A stretch of 64,000 nt of DNA from Pseudomonas pisciculturae (GCF_015461805.1 NZ_JACVZE010000001.1:992001-1056000), one strand, 5' to 3'; positions 1-8,683 are shown, counted from the first letter of the stretch. Numbers and translations: made by a program. Notes: generated by a model not told the origin, from the sequence alone.

Positions 1-42
1 ACTCAACCATTTTTGACGAATCCCCAAGATCACCTAAGTTTG

Positions 43-69
43 AAAAGCAGCTTCGGAAAAGCTGCTTTT
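43..69 (+). terminator. Rho-independent terminator of an upstream gene outside the window
   Basis: An 11-bp inverted repeat (AAAAGCAGCTT / AAGCTGCTTTT) encloses a short loop and ends in a T run. It lies just before the first gene's ribosome binding site and probably ends a transcript entering from the left. The flanking A and T runs would let it work in both directions. Confidence 0.7.
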
Positions 70-95
70 CACTTACCGATCCCAAGGAGCGTCAA

Positions 96-428
96 ATGCA
101 AACCCCTTACCTCACCTCCCTCATCTTCGCCTTCCTCACCACCCTCTCCGTCACCGCCACCGCAGCCCCCTCCATCAAACCCGAAGCCCCAACCCCCATC
201 TCCGCGCAGATGTCCAAAAACGAGCAATCGGCCAAGGTCAACCTCAACGCGGCCGACGCCGAGACCCTGCGTCGTGACCTATTCGGCATTGGCGCCGCCA
301 AAGCCAAGGCGATCATCGCCTACCGCGAGAGCAACGGGCCGTTTACAGCGGTGGATGAGTTGTTGGAGGTGAAGGGGATCGGCAAGGCGTTGCTGGAGAA
401 GAATCGCGATAGGTTGGCGCTGAACTAA
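96..428 (+). CDS. Exported helix-hairpin-helix (ComEA-like) DNA-binding protein
   Basis: The 110-residue product starts with a signal peptide (residues 1 to about 24, ending near TATAAP) and ends with a helix-hairpin-helix domain (about residues 48-108). That domain begins VNLNAADAETL and carries the two hairpin glycine motifs GIGAAKAKAI and VKGIGKALL. It matches the DNA-binding C-terminal half of the competence protein ComEA and the stand-alone YbaV-type proteins of gammaproteobacteria, so binding double-stranded DNA in the periplasm is the family expectation. The ATG follows AAGGAG at a good spacing. It is monocistronic, closed by the hairpin at 446-469. No other competence gene is nearby, so a role in DNA uptake is only inferred. 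Confidence 0.85.
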   Translation: MQTPYLTSLIFAFLTTLSVTATAAPSIKPEAPTPISAQMSKNEQSAKVNLNAADAETLRRDLFGIGAAKAKAIIAYRESNGPFTAVDELLEVKGIGKALLEKNRDRLALN

Positions 429-445
429 ATACTCATCAAGCCAGG

Positions 446-469
446 AGGCCGGTCATTGATCGGCCTTTT
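446..469 (+). terminator. Terminator of the helix-hairpin-helix gene
   Basis: AGGCCG and CGGCCT form a stem followed by TTTT. The hairpin overlaps the last codons of the convergent tetR gene, so the two transcripts end into each other. Confidence 0.65.
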
Positions 470-1031
470 CTGTCTCCGGGATTTGAGTTTTCAGGCTCTC
501 GCGCACCACGTCCATGATCCGCAGTGCCAGTGCTGGGTCTGTAACGCTTCTGGCCAGCACCAATGCCCCTACCAATGTCGACATCATCACCAGGCCCTGG
601 GCATCGCCCTGGCCATTGTCGAGTGCCGTTTCGATCTGCTCGACCCGTGCTGCGAGCACGGCATCTGTCGTTGCACTGTGTTGGCCTCTAAGCCCCAGTT
701 CGGATGACATGGTGGGCAGCGGGCAGCCCTGGTCTGGCGATGTGAGGTGCCATTCCGAGAGGTAACTATCAATAAACGCTTCCAGCGGCCGTTCCTGGCT
801 GAAGAGCATCTGGCAGTGGGCGTCCAGTTCTGCAGCGGCGGCCTGCAGGGCTTTTTCCACCAGTTCGTCCTTGGACGTGAAGTGTGCGTAGAACCCGCCG
901 TGGGTCAGGTTCAGTGCTTTCATCAATGGCTGCAAGCCCGTTGCACCAATGCCGTCGCGGCGAAAGCGTACGGACGCCTCTTTGATGATGCGTTGGTGAG
1001 TCTGGGCTTTATGGTCTTGTGAATAACGCAT
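453..1031 (-). CDS. TetR/AcrR family transcriptional regulator
   Basis: The protein has about 192 residues counted from the MRYSQDHKAQ methionine. I prefer this start to the upstream methionine at 1094 because the TetR N-terminal helix begins here. Residues 10-56 form the helix-turn-helix (RIIKEASVRFRRDGIGATGL ... HGGFYAHFTSKDELV), with the family signature GGFYAHF. The C-terminal ligand domain resembles TetR regulators with the motif YLSEWHLTSPDQGCPLPT, often seen beside oxidoreductase or efflux genes, but the ligand cannot be read from sequence. A perfect 16-bp palindrome at 1046-1061, 15 bp upstream of the start codon, is the likely autoregulatory operator. The neighbouring GntR gene is divergent. 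Confidence 0.85.
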   Translation of the reverse strand: MRYSQDHKAQTHQRIIKEASVRFRRDGIGATGLQPLMKALNLTHGGFYAHFTSKDELVEKALQAAAAELDAHCQMLFSQERPLEAFIDSYLSEWHLTSPDQGCPLPTMSSELGLRGQHSATTDAVLAARVEQIETALDNGQGDAQGLVMMSTLVGALVLARSVTDPALALRIMDVVRESLKTQIPETEKADQ

Positions 1032-1045
1032 TGGGCTGCCTCGGG

Positions 1046-1061
1046 AACATGCCGGCATGTT
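1046..1061. promoter_or_regulatory. Perfect 16-bp palindrome, candidate TetR operator
   Basis: AACATGCCGGCATGTT is identical to its own reverse complement. It lies between the divergent tetR and gntR genes, directly ahead of tetR, where TetR-family repressors usually bind. The assignment to this TetR is inferred from position. Confidence 0.55.
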
Positions 1062-1139
1062 AACGAAATTGGACCTTTTTAAACATCTCGGCAATGCCTC
1101 GTCACGTTGGCATGAAAAATGGTTATCTCTAAGCTACGG

Positions 1140-1152
1140 ATTGTTCAACAAT
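1140..1152. promoter_or_regulatory. Candidate FadR-type GntR operator
   Basis: ATTGTTCAACAAT is an inverted repeat with 6-bp arms around one base. Its core fits the TNGTNNNACNA consensus known for the FadR/FCD branch of GntR regulators. It ends 13 bp before the ATG of the FCD-type GntR gene, so autoregulation is the simplest reading. Confidence 0.55.
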
Positions 1153-1165
1153 CGAGAATTGACCC

Positions 1166-1804
1166 ATGACGCTCACTTCATCTTTAGCCGACCAGATCGC
1201 TCTGGAACTTCGTGCCGACATCATCGGTGGGCGACTTGTGCCAGGCATGGCCTTGGTGGAGGTGGAGTTAGTGAAGGCTTATAACGCCTCGCGCAATACG
1301 ATCCGTGAGGCGTTGCACCGTCTGGGGCAGGAAGGGTTGACCCGCTATGTGCGTAATAAGGGGGTTATGGTCCGGCGTCTGGAACGCGAAGAGGTGCGCG
1401 ATTTGTTTGTAGTCCGTCGCACGCTCGAATTGCAGGCCATTGCCCAGAGTAACGCGCTCACTGACGATCAATCCGAACGCATGCAAAACGCCATCGATGC
1501 CACCACCCTGGCGCGGGAGCGAGAGGATTGGCGTGCGGTTGCCACTCACAGCCTGGTGTTCCACCAACAGATCGTCGGCTTGATGCGCAGCCCGCTGTTC
1601 GATGAGTTTTTCGCCCAAGTGATTGCCCAGTTACGCCTGGTGTTTTGCGCTGCGCCCGATGAGCAGCGTTTCCAGTCGCCCTGGCTGGAGCGTGACCGTG
1701 AGATTTATCAACTATTGGTTCAGCAGGACAAGCCGGCGGCAGGGGAGGCGATGAGTCTGTACCTGGATGATTCTGAGCGCCTGTCGTTGGCCCTGTTTTC
1801 CTAA
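1166..1804 (+). CDS. GntR family (FCD subfamily) transcriptional regulator
   Basis: The 212-residue protein has an N-terminal winged helix (residues about 8-75, with NASRNTIREALHRLGQEGL as the recognition region and VMVRRLEREEV as the wing). It continues into an all-helical FCD effector domain (about 85-205) with the usual metal-binding residues (LVFHQQIVGL). FCD regulators normally sense small organic acids or amino acids and repress nearby catabolic genes. The gene stops 22 bp before the DUF1989 gene on the same strand, so the two probably form one operon. The FadR-type palindrome at 1140-1152 suggests autoregulation. The effector is unknown. Confidence 0.88.
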   Translation: MTLTSSLADQIALELRADIIGGRLVPGMALVEVELVKAYNASRNTIREALHRLGQEGLTRYVRNKGVMVRRLEREEVRDLFVVRRTLELQAIAQSNALTDDQSERMQNAIDATTLAREREDWRAVATHSLVFHQQIVGLMRSPLFDEFFAQVIAQLRLVFCAAPDEQRFQSPWLERDREIYQLLVQQDKPAAGEAMSLYLDDSERLSLALFS

Positions 1805-1825
1805 CCCCGATGGAGGATCCAAATC

Positions 1826-2674
1826 ATGTTCAAAGACTATCCGGCGGCCTATCAAGTCAGTAAAGGCTCGGCGTTGCAGGTCGACACAGCGTTTTACGAG
1901 CGCATTCGGGACCAAAGACAACAGCGCACCTTGATCGAACAGTTCGAGGTACCCATCCGTACGGGTCGGGCGTGGAAGGTCCCGGCGGGCCATGTGTTTC
2001 GTGTCACGACGCCGGTTGGCCCGCAGGTGGGGGACTTCAACGTGTGGAACGCCAATGACCCTCGCGAACGTCTATGGGCTGCGCGTACTCGGCAGTTACA
2101 GGGTGCCCATGTCAGTACCCACGACCGGCTATGGTCGAACTTGCCATTTTTAAGACCGCTGGTGACCATCACCGATGACAGCCTGGCGAGTTATGGCATC
2201 GATGAGCACGGCGGTCGCTTGCACGATTTGCTTGGCACACGCTGCGATCCTTATGTGAACCGTATGCTGACTGGCGAAGACTTTCATCATCACTGCCACT
2301 CGAACCTGACCCGTGCGGTATTACCTCACGGCTTGACGGAGTTCGACGTGCATGACGTGTTGAATATTTTCCAGTGCACGGGCCTCAATCACGACGATAT
2401 GTACTTCATGAAGGCCTGCCCGGCGCAGAAGGGCGACTACCTGGAGTTCTTTGCCGAGATTGATCTGCTGTGTGCGTTATCGACGTGCCCGGGTGGGGAT
2501 TTGTCGCTGCCCATGTGGGGGCCGCAGGCGCAGGACCCGTTGACGGTGTGTCGTCCGTTGGGGGTTGAGATCTATCGGTTGGAGGAGGCGTTGCTCAGCG
2601 GCTGGAGCCAACCGGAGCGTGCTGCCTACAACGGGCAGCACGGCTTGCAGATTGCCCGGGCGGATTGGGAGTAG
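1826..2674 (+). CDS. DUF1989 / urea carboxylase-associated family protein
   Basis: The 282-residue protein carries the DUF1989 pattern: an early VPAGHVFRVTTPVGPQVGDF block (residues about 51-70), the LGTRCDPY and HHHCHSN motifs, and the later FQCTGLNHDDMYF and KGDYLEFFAEIDLL blocks with conserved cysteines and acidic residues that look metal-binding. Relatives sit beside urea carboxylase or amino-acid and amine catabolism genes, and their reaction is mostly unassigned. The ATG follows GGAGG at good spacing. The gene lies downstream of an FCD GntR regulator, with an ethanolamine-type permease nearby on the other strand, so a role in nitrogen compound use is plausible but inferred. It is close to the usual family length. 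Confidence 0.8.
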   Translation: MFKDYPAAYQVSKGSALQVDTAFYERIRDQRQQRTLIEQFEVPIRTGRAWKVPAGHVFRVTTPVGPQVGDFNVWNANDPRERLWAARTRQLQGAHVSTHDRLWSNLPFLRPLVTITDDSLASYGIDEHGGRLHDLLGTRCDPYVNRMLTGEDFHHHCHSNLTRAVLPHGLTEFDVHDVLNIFQCTGLNHDDMYFMKACPAQKGDYLEFFAEIDLLCALSTCPGGDLSLPMWGPQAQDPLTVCRPLGVEIYRLEEALLSGWSQPERAAYNGQHGLQIARADWE

Positions 2675-2683
2675 GGCTTGGAG

Positions 2684-2726
2684 GGGCTGCTTCGCAGCCC
2701 AGCGGGAGCAAGCTCCCTCGCCACAG
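2684..2726. repeat. REP-type intergenic repeat
   Basis: A GGGCTGC/GCAGCCC hairpin is followed by GGGAGCAAGCTCCC and CTCGCCACA, a core shared with the repeats at 8684-8776 and 38429-38520. It lies between the converging DUF1989 and DUF2897 genes. Confidence 0.7.
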
Positions 2727-2743
2727 GTGTTGGTCAGGTGCCA

Positions 2744-2911
2744 TCAGCGATCCTGCGCATCCTTGGCATCCGCCTGCGCATTGCGTTCGGCCACGCGCTT
2801 GCGTTGTTCGTCGGTGAGTTCGACTTTGTTGGCGCTGTCACGCAGCATCAACAGGCCACCGACGATCGACCCGATCGCGACCACTAAAATCAACCATGCA
2901 TACCACGGCAT
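2744..2911 (-). CDS. DUF2897 family small membrane protein
   Basis: A 55-residue reading frame begins MPWYAWLILVVAIGSIVGG and has one transmembrane helix (residues about 4-22) followed by a charged tail (ELTDEQRKRVAERNAQADAK). The ATG is preceded by AAGGAGAG, a strong ribosome binding site. It matches the short DUF2897 proteins of pseudomonads, whose function is not known to me. It was found by reading the minus strand directly. Its neighbours are the DUF1989 gene, converging from the left, and the ethanolamine-type permease downstream of which it does not obviously belong. Confidence 0.75.
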   Translation of the reverse strand: MPWYAWLILVVAIGSIVGGLLMLRDSANKVELTDEQRKRVAERNAQADAKDAQDR

Positions 2912-2934
2912 AAGGCTCTCCTTGAGGCAGATTG

Positions 2935-2956
2935 CCGTGGGAGAATTTTCCCACGG
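2935..2956. repeat. Short hairpin upstream of the DUF2897 gene
   Basis: CCGTGGGA and TCCCACGG form an 8-bp perfect stem around a six-base AT-rich loop. It lies between the end of the permease gene and the start of the small DUF2897 gene on the minus strand. There is no T run after it, so it is a weak terminator candidate at best. Confidence 0.4.
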
Positions 2957-3022
2957 GAATAACTGCTTTGAGTAACGGGCTTTCTGACTAGTTCAGTGTA
3001 GGCCCGTTCTGCCTCCAGTAGA

Positions 3023-4387
3023 TCAGAGCCCGGTCAACATCGCATCTGCCGGTGCATCGGCGCGGGCTTGGGCGGTGAGTTGGAAGTAGGCAAAGCCCAC
3101 TGCCATAAAGCCCAGGAAGATCAGCCCGATCAGCGTGTTGAACCACGCCATGGCCACCAGGCACACCACGGCCAATACCAAGGCAATGCCCGGTACGATC
3201 GGATAGCCCGGGGCGCGGAAGGTGCGTTCCAGCAGCGGTTCGGTCTTACGCAGTTTGAACAGGCTGAGCATGCTCATGATGTACATCACGATGGCGCCGA
3301 AGACAGCCATGGTGATCATCGCCGCGGTGAGTGTCATGCCGCCCAGGTTGATCAGGCCGTCGCTGTAGATGGCGGCGATACCGACCACGCCGCCAGCGAT
3401 GATTGCGCGGTGGGGTGTCTGAAAACGCGACAGTTTGGCGAGGAAAGACGGCAGGTAACCGGCGCGCGCCAGCGCGAAGAATTGGCGTGAGTAGCCGAGG
3501 ATGATGCCGTGGAAGCTTGCCACCAGGCCGAACAGGCCGATCCACACCAGCATGTGCAGCCAGCCGGAGTTGTCGCCCACCACGGTTTTCATGGCTTGTG
3601 GCAGTGGGTCGTTGATGTTCGACAAGGTGCGCCAGTCGCCCACGCCGCCAGCGAAGAACATCACGCCCATGGCCAGGATCACCAAGGTCAGGATGCCGCT
3701 GATGTAGGCTTTTGGAATGGTGCGCTTAGGGTCTTTCGCTTCTTCGGCAGCCATGGCCGCGCCTTCAATGGCGAGGAAGAACCAGATAGCGAAGGGGATC
3801 GCCGCAAACATGCCGGCGATTGCCGGCGCGCCAAAGGTGTCTGAACCGGCCCAGCCGTTCAGGGCGAAGTTGCTGAAGCTGAACGCTGGCGCGACGACGC
3901 CCATGAATACCAGCAGTTCGGCGACCGCGAGTACGCACACCACCAGTTCAAAGGTCGCGGCAAGTTTAACGCCGAGGATGTTCAGGCCCATGAACACAAT
4001 GTACGCGCCGACGGCTGCGTGCTTAGGGTCCAGCGCCGGGAATTGCACATTCAGGTAGGCGCCGATCGCCAGGGCGATGGCCGGCGGGGCGAAGACGAAT
4101 TCTATCAAGGTGGCCAGGCCGGCGATCAGGCCGCCTTTCTCACCGAAGGCTCGACGGCTGTAGGCAAAGGGGCCGCCTGCGTGAGGAATCGCGGTCGTCA
4201 ATTCAGTGAAACTGAAGATAAAGCAGGTGTACATCGCCGCGACCATCAACGAGGTCACCAAAAAGCCCAAGGTGCCGGCGACGCCCCAGCCGTAGCTCCA
4301 GCCGAAGTACTCGCCTGAAATCACCAGGCCGACGGCGATGCCCCAAAGATGCAGGGTGCCTAAGGTGGGTTTGAGTTGTGTGTTCAT
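3023..4387 (-). CDS. eat: Ethanolamine-type APC permease
   Basis: The 454-residue integral membrane protein belongs to the amino acid-polyamine-organocation superfamily, with about 12 transmembrane helices. The N-terminal LGTLHLWGIAVGLVISGEYF, then GWSYGWGVAGTLGFL and FTELTTAIPHAGGPFAYSRR, are typical of the ethanolamine permease subfamily. It should import ethanolamine or a similar amine across the inner membrane. I start it at MNTQLKP, which follows GGGAGAG, rather than at the methionine 45 codons upstream. The ethanolamine ammonia-lyase genes that often accompany it are not in this window, so the substrate is assigned from sequence only. Confidence 0.8.
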   Translation of the reverse strand: MNTQLKPTLGTLHLWGIAVGLVISGEYFGWSYGWGVAGTLGFLVTSLMVAAMYTCFIFSFTELTTAIPHAGGPFAYSRRAFGEKGGLIAGLATLIEFVFAPPAIALAIGAYLNVQFPALDPKHAAVGAYIVFMGLNILGVKLAATFELVVCVLAVAELLVFMGVVAPAFSFSNFALNGWAGSDTFGAPAIAGMFAAIPFAIWFFLAIEGAAMAAEEAKDPKRTIPKAYISGILTLVILAMGVMFFAGGVGDWRTLSNINDPLPQAMKTVVGDNSGWLHMLVWIGLFGLVASFHGIILGYSRQFFALARAGYLPSFLAKLSRFQTPHRAIIAGGVVGIAAIYSDGLINLGGMTLTAAMITMAVFGAIVMYIMSMLSLFKLRKTEPLLERTFRAPGYPIVPGIALVLAVVCLVAMAWFNTLIGLIFLGFMAVGFAYFQLTAQARADAPADAMLTGL

Positions 4388-4540
4388 GTGTTGCTCTCCC
4401 TGAACCGGTTGGAATGATTCAAGGTGTTGCAGCGGGCATGCCATGCGGCAGAACTGTGTCGTAAAGCGGCGCAACTGTCGCCTAGGGGATGGTTTTGCGT
4501 TTGAAAAAAACCGGTATTGCACCAGTTGAGTGCGGTGGTG

Positions 4541-4642
4541 CCTGGGCGGGCGCTATCGGGGGCAAGCCCCCTCCCACATTTTGACCGGTGGCCGCAGGCC
4601 AAGTGTGAGAGGGGGCTTGCCCCCGATGAGGCCCACCCAGGC
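4541..4642. repeat. REP pair (inverted) between permease and kdp operon
   Basis: Two REP cores (ATCGGGGGCAAGCCCCCTCC and its near complement ending GGGGGCTTGCCCCCGATGAG) face each other. Outer arms CCTGGGCGGGC and GCCCACCCAGG also pair, giving a roughly 100-bp cruciform-capable element. This takes up much of the 402-bp gap between the permease and kdpF. Confidence 0.8.
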
Positions 4643-4678
4643 ACCGAAAAATCCCCTGTAACCCCCGCATAAAACCAC

Positions 4679-4732
4679 TCTTTACGCCGTCTTTACGCCC
4701 CACCCACGCCCTCGCTCTCGTTCCTTTACACC
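4679..4732 (+). promoter_or_regulatory. Tandem TTTACGCC repeats, candidate KdpE operator
   Basis: TCTTTACGCCG (4679-4689) is followed at once by TCTTTACGCCC (4690-4700), an 11-bp head-to-tail repeat with one mismatch. A third related element, CCTTTACACC, lies at 4723-4732. All are within about 110 bp upstream of kdpF. The core resembles, from memory, the T-rich TTTACACC operator of E. coli KdpE, and the kdpE gene is in the same operon. KdpE binding is inferred. Confidence 0.5.
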
Positions 4733-4789
4733 ACTCCTGCCGACAATTGCTCCACACGCGGCAACACGCCGCTAAACGGAGAGACTTCC

Positions 4790-4879
4790 ATGAGTGTTCT
4801 GGACGGGGTGTCACTGCTATTGGCCGTGGCGCTGTTCATTTATCTGCTGGTTGCGCTGTTACGCGCGGATCGGAACTAG
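4790..4879 (+). CDS. kdpF: KdpF, small subunit of the Kdp K+ transporter
   Basis: A 29-residue single-helix membrane peptide (MSVLDGVSLLLAVALFIYLL ... LRADRN) lies 9 bp upstream of kdpA. The size, hydrophobic profile and place at the head of the operon are those of KdpF, which stabilises the KdpABC complex in the inner membrane. It follows a GGAGAG ribosome binding site. Confidence 0.9.
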   Translation: MSVLDGVSLLLAVALFIYLLVALLRADRN

Positions 4880-4888
4880 GAGCGGGCC

Positions 4889-6589
4889 ATGCACAGTTAT
4901 GACTATTGGCTGATCATTGCCTTTTTTGCCGTGGTGCTGGTACCTGCACCGTTCCTGGGGCGGTTCTATTACAAGGTCATGGAGGGCCAGCGAACCTGGC
5001 TCACACCGGTATTGGGCCCCGTGGAACGTGCGTGTTATCGCCTGTCGGGTGTCGACGAGCATCAGGAGCAGAGCTGGCAGAAATACGCGTTGGCGTTGCT
5101 GGCATTCAACCTGGCGGGGTTTGTGCTGTTGTTCACGATCCTGTTGTTCCAGGACTATCTCCCACTCAACCCGCAGAAGTTGCCGGGCCAGGAGTGGACG
5201 TTGGCCTTCAACACCGCAGTCAGTTTCATGACCAACACCAACTGGCAGTCCTACAGTGGTGAGGCGTCTCTCAGTTACCTCAGCCAGATGGCTGGTCTGA
5301 CGGTGCAGAACTTCGTCAGCGCCGCCACTGGCCTTGCCGTGCTGGTCGCTTTATGTCGTGGGATCGGTCGTAAATCCGCCCAGACCCTGGGCAATTTCTG
5401 GGTCGATATGACTCGCGCTACTCTCTACGGCTTATTGCCGTTGTGCCTGCTGCTGGCGCTGTTCCTGGTGTGGCAGGGCGTGCCGCAAACCTTCGCCCAT
5501 TATGTGGATGCCGTGACCCTGCAAGGCGTGGATCAAGTGATCCCCCTGGGCCCGGCGGCCAGTCAGATTGCAATCAAGCAGTTGGGCACCAACGGTGGCG
5601 GCTTCTTTGGCGTCAACTCGGCGCATCCGTTTGAAGACCCGACGGCGTGGGCCAATCTGTTCGAAGTGGCGTCGATCATCCTGATCCCTGTAGCGCTGGT
5701 GTTCACCTTTGGCCACTACGTCAAAGACCTGCGCCAGAGCCGCGCGATCCTTGGCTGCATGCTCGCGTTGTTCCTGATCGGCGGCGCCACGTCGCTGTGG
5801 TCCGAATACCAACCCAACCCAACCTTGAACCACCCAGCCGTGGAGCAAGCCGCACCGCTGGAAGGCAAGGAATCGCGCTTCGGCACCACCGGCACCGTGT
5901 TGTGGTCGGTGACCACCACGGCGGCATCCAACGGCTCCGTCAACGGCATGCAAGACAGCCTCAGCCCCCTCAGCGGCATGGTGGCAATGGTCAACATGAT
6001 GGTTGGCGAAGTGATCTTCGGTGGCGTCGGCGCGGGCATGTACGGCATGTTGCTCAACGTGCTGATCGCGGTGTTCCTCGCCGGGTTGATGATTGGCCGA
6101 ACCCCGGAATACCTCGGCAAGAAGCTCCAGGCCAAAGAAGTGCAATTGCTGGTAGTGACCTTGCTGGTCATGCCGGTTGGCGTGCTCGTGCTGGGCGCAA
6201 TCGCTGCCAGCCTGCCAGGCCCGGCGAGTGCCATCAGCAACCCTGGCCCCCACGGTTTCAGCCAGTTGCTTTACGCCTACACCTCGGCCAGCGCCAACAA
6301 CGGCTCGGCGTTCGGCGGTTTCAGTGCCAACACCGCGTTCCACAACCTGATGCTGGGCTTGGGCATGTTGATCGGCCGCTTCGGCTACATCCTCCCGGTA
6401 CTGGCCCTGGCCGGCAGCCTGGCGATGAAGAAGGCCGCACCGATTGGCCAGAACAGCTTCCCTACCCATGGCGCGCTGTTCGTGACCCTGTTGACCGTGA
6501 CCATTTTGCTGGTGGGCGGCCTGACTTTCCTGCCAACGCTGGCGCTGGGCCCGATTGCTGAACATCTGAGTATGGCTGCTCCTAAATAG
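4889..6589 (+). CDS. kdpA: KdpA, potassium-binding and translocating subunit
   Basis: The 566-residue polytopic inner-membrane protein belongs to the superfamily of K+ transporters. It has the selectivity-filter stretches TNTNWQSYSGE, GTNGGGFFGVNSAHPFEDP and SASANNGSAFGGFSANT, all three typical of KdpA. It takes up K+ from the periplasm at high affinity and passes it on within the KdpFABC complex, driven by KdpB. Length matches the family (about 560). The ATG follows AGGAGCGG. It is the second gene of kdpFABCDE, with kdpB 15 bp downstream. Confidence 0.97.
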   Translation: MHSYDYWLIIAFFAVVLVPAPFLGRFYYKVMEGQRTWLTPVLGPVERACYRLSGVDEHQEQSWQKYALALLAFNLAGFVLLFTILLFQDYLPLNPQKLPGQEWTLAFNTAVSFMTNTNWQSYSGEASLSYLSQMAGLTVQNFVSAATGLAVLVALCRGIGRKSAQTLGNFWVDMTRATLYGLLPLCLLLALFLVWQGVPQTFAHYVDAVTLQGVDQVIPLGPAASQIAIKQLGTNGGGFFGVNSAHPFEDPTAWANLFEVASIILIPVALVFTFGHYVKDLRQSRAILGCMLALFLIGGATSLWSEYQPNPTLNHPAVEQAAPLEGKESRFGTTGTVLWSVTTTAASNGSVNGMQDSLSPLSGMVAMVNMMVGEVIFGGVGAGMYGMLLNVLIAVFLAGLMIGRTPEYLGKKLQAKEVQLLVVTLLVMPVGVLVLGAIAASLPGPASAISNPGPHGFSQLLYAYTSASANNGSAFGGFSANTAFHNLMLGLGMLIGRFGYILPVLALAGSLAMKKAAPIGQNSFPTHGALFVTLLTVTILLVGGLTFLPTLALGPIAEHLSMAAPK

Positions 6590-6604
6590 AGAGCTAAGAG
6601 GGAT

Positions 6605-8668
6605 ATGAACATGAATATGCCTGCAAAAAATGCCGCTCCCGTAACCACCCAGGAGCCCGCTAAAACCGCTATCTCCGCGCTGTGGCGCCCGGCGCTGGTG
6701 CAAGCCTTCGTCAAGCTGGACCCACGCCAGCTGCAACGCTCGCCGGTGATGCTGGTGGTCGAACTGACCGCCATCCTCACCACCGTGTTGTGCTTCGTGC
6801 CCGACACGGCCGTGCCGACCTTTGTCGCCGTGCAGATCGCCGTGTGGCTGTGGTTCACCGTGCTGTTCGCCAACTTCGCCGAAGCCTTGGCCGAAGGGCG
6901 TGGCAAGGCCCGCGCCGACAGCCTCAAGGCCGGCAGTGAAGGCCTGAGTGCGCGGCGTAAAGAGGCTGATGGCAGCTTCAAAGTGGTGCCGGCCACCAGC
7001 CTGCGCAAGGGGGACGTGGTGCGCGTCGCCGCCGGGGAAATGATCCCCGGTGACGGCGAGGTTATCGAAGGTATCGCGGCGGTCAACGAAGCGGCGATCA
7101 CGGGCGAGTCTGCGCCGGTTATCCGCGAATCCGGCGGCGACCGTTCTGCCGTTACCGGCAATACACGGCTGGTGTCGGACTGGCTGCTGGTCCGCATCAC
7201 CGCCAACCCCGGTGAGTCGACCCTCGATCGTATGATTGCCCTGGTGGAAGGCGCCAAGCGCCAGAAAACCCCCAACGAAGTCGCGCTGGATATCCTGCTG
7301 ATCGGCCTGACCCTGATCTTCCTGCTGGTGGTGGTGACGCTGCAGCCGTTCGCCCATTTCGCCAATGGCAGCTTGCCGCTGGTGTTCTTGGTCGCACTGC
7401 TGGTGACGCTGATTCCTACAACCATTGGCGGCTTGTTGTCGGCCATCGGCATCGCAGGCATGGACCGCTTGGTGCGCCTCAACGTGATCGCCAAGTCCGG
7501 CCGTGCCGTGGAGGCGGCAGGGGACGTGCACGTGTTGCTGCTGGACAAGACCGGCACCATCACCTTTGGTAACCGTCGTTGCTCGGCAGTGGTGGCGGCG
7601 CCTGGCGTCAGCGGCAAGGAAGTCGCCGAAGGTGCGCTGTTTGCCTCCTTGGCGGACGACACGGCAGAAGGCAAATCCATCGTCGAGTACCTGCGCGCCC
7701 TGCACCCACAAGCCGAGCCATCCCCGGACGAGCTCACCGCAGTGCCGTTCAGCGCTGAAACCCGTTTGTCTGGCGTCGATTACCAAGGCCGCGTGTTCCG
7801 CAAAGGCGCGGTGGATTCGTTACTCACCTTCATCGGCCAACAGCGCCGCGACCTGCTACCGGCACTGTCGCGGGAAATCGACAAGATCGCCCAAAGTGGT
7901 GGCACGCCGTTGCTGGTGTGCGCCGATGGCAAATTGCTCGGCGCGATCCACCTCAAGGACGTGGTCAAGCCTGGCATTCGTGAACGATTCGCCGAGCTGC
8001 GCAAACTGGGCATCCGCACCGTGATGGTCACTGGCGACAACCCGCTGACCGCCGCTGCGATTGCCGCCGAAGCCGGTGTGGATGACGTGCTGGCCGAAGC
8101 CACGCCAGAGAAAAAACTCGCGCGCATTCGCCACGAACAGAACGACGGTCGCCTCGTCGCCATGTGCGGCGACGGCGCCAACGACGCCCCGGCCTTGGCC
8201 CAGGCTGACGTGGGCATGGCGATGAACGACGGCACCCAGGCCGCCCGCGAAGCGGCCAACATGGTCGACCTCGACAGTGACCCCACCAAGCTGCTGGACG
8301 TGGTGCAGATCGGCAAGGAGCTGTTGGTGACCCGTGGCGCGCTCACGACCTTTTCCATCGCCAACGACGTGGCCAAGTACTTCGCGATCCTGCCGGCGCT
8401 GTTCGCCTCGATCTACCCGCAACTGGGCGTGCTCAACGTGATGCACCTGCAAAGCCCGCAGAGCGCGATCCTCTCAGCCATCGTGTTTAACGCCTTGATC
8501 ATCGTGGTGCTGATTCCCCTGGCACTGCGCGGTGTGCGGGTGCAGGCGGCGAGTGCGGCGGCATTGCTGCGGCGCAACCTGTTGATCTACGGCCTGGGTG
8601 GCCTGCTGGTGCCTTTTGTGGGCATCAAGGCAATCGACATGCTGCTCACCGCGCTGCACCTGGTGTAA
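6605..8668 (+). CDS. kdpB: KdpB, ATP-hydrolysing P-type ATPase subunit
   Basis: The 687-residue P-type ATPase has TGES in the actuator domain (residues 166-169), the phosphorylation motif DKTGT with Asp314, the [20 protein letters not shown] block and the [10 protein letters not shown] hinge. The PTTIGGLL membrane motif is typical of KdpB. It couples ATP hydrolysis to K+ movement through KdpA. Two in-frame ATGs lie close together at the start (6605 and 6611), and the exact one is uncertain. A REP pair separates it from kdpC, an unusual interruption inside this operon. Confidence 0.97.
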   Translation: MNMNMPAKNAAPVTTQEPAKTAISALWRPALVQAFVKLDPRQLQRSPVMLVVELTAILTTVLCFVPDTAVPTFVAVQIAVWLWFTVLFANFAEALAEGRGKARADSLKAGSEGLSARRKEADGSFKVVPATSLRKGDVVRVAAGEMIPGDGEVIEGIAAVNEAAITGESAPVIRESGGDRSAVTGNTRLVSDWLLVRITANPGESTLDRMIALVEGAKRQKTPNEVALDILLIGLTLIFLLVVVTLQPFAHFANGSLPLVFLVALLVTLIPTTIGGLLSAIGIAGMDRLVRLNVIAKSGRAVEAAGDVHVLLLDKTGTITFGNRRCSAVVAAPGVSGKEVAEGALFASLADDTAEGKSIVEYLRALHPQAEPSPDELTAVPFSAETRLSGVDYQGRVFRKGAVDSLLTFIGQQRRDLLPALSREIDKIAQSGGTPLLVCADGKLLGAIHLKDVVKPGIRERFAELRKLGIRTVMVTGDNPLTAAAIAAEAGVDDVLAEATPEKKLARIRHEQNDGRLVAMCGDGANDAPALAQADVGMAMNDGTQAAREAANMVDLDSDPTKLLDVVQIGKELLVTRGALTTFSIANDVAKYFAILPALFASIYPQLGVLNVMHLQSPQSAILSAIVFNALIIVVLIPLALRGVRVQAASAAALLRRNLLIYGLGGLLVPFVGIKAIDMLLTALHLV

Positions 8669-8683
8669 TTGACACACGTTTTT

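Noticed and set aside
5432..7786. 784-residue minus-strand open frame antisense to kdpA and kdpB
   Set aside because: High-GC shadow of two certain genes; composition is His/Gln/Arg-rich and no ribosome site or domain was seen.
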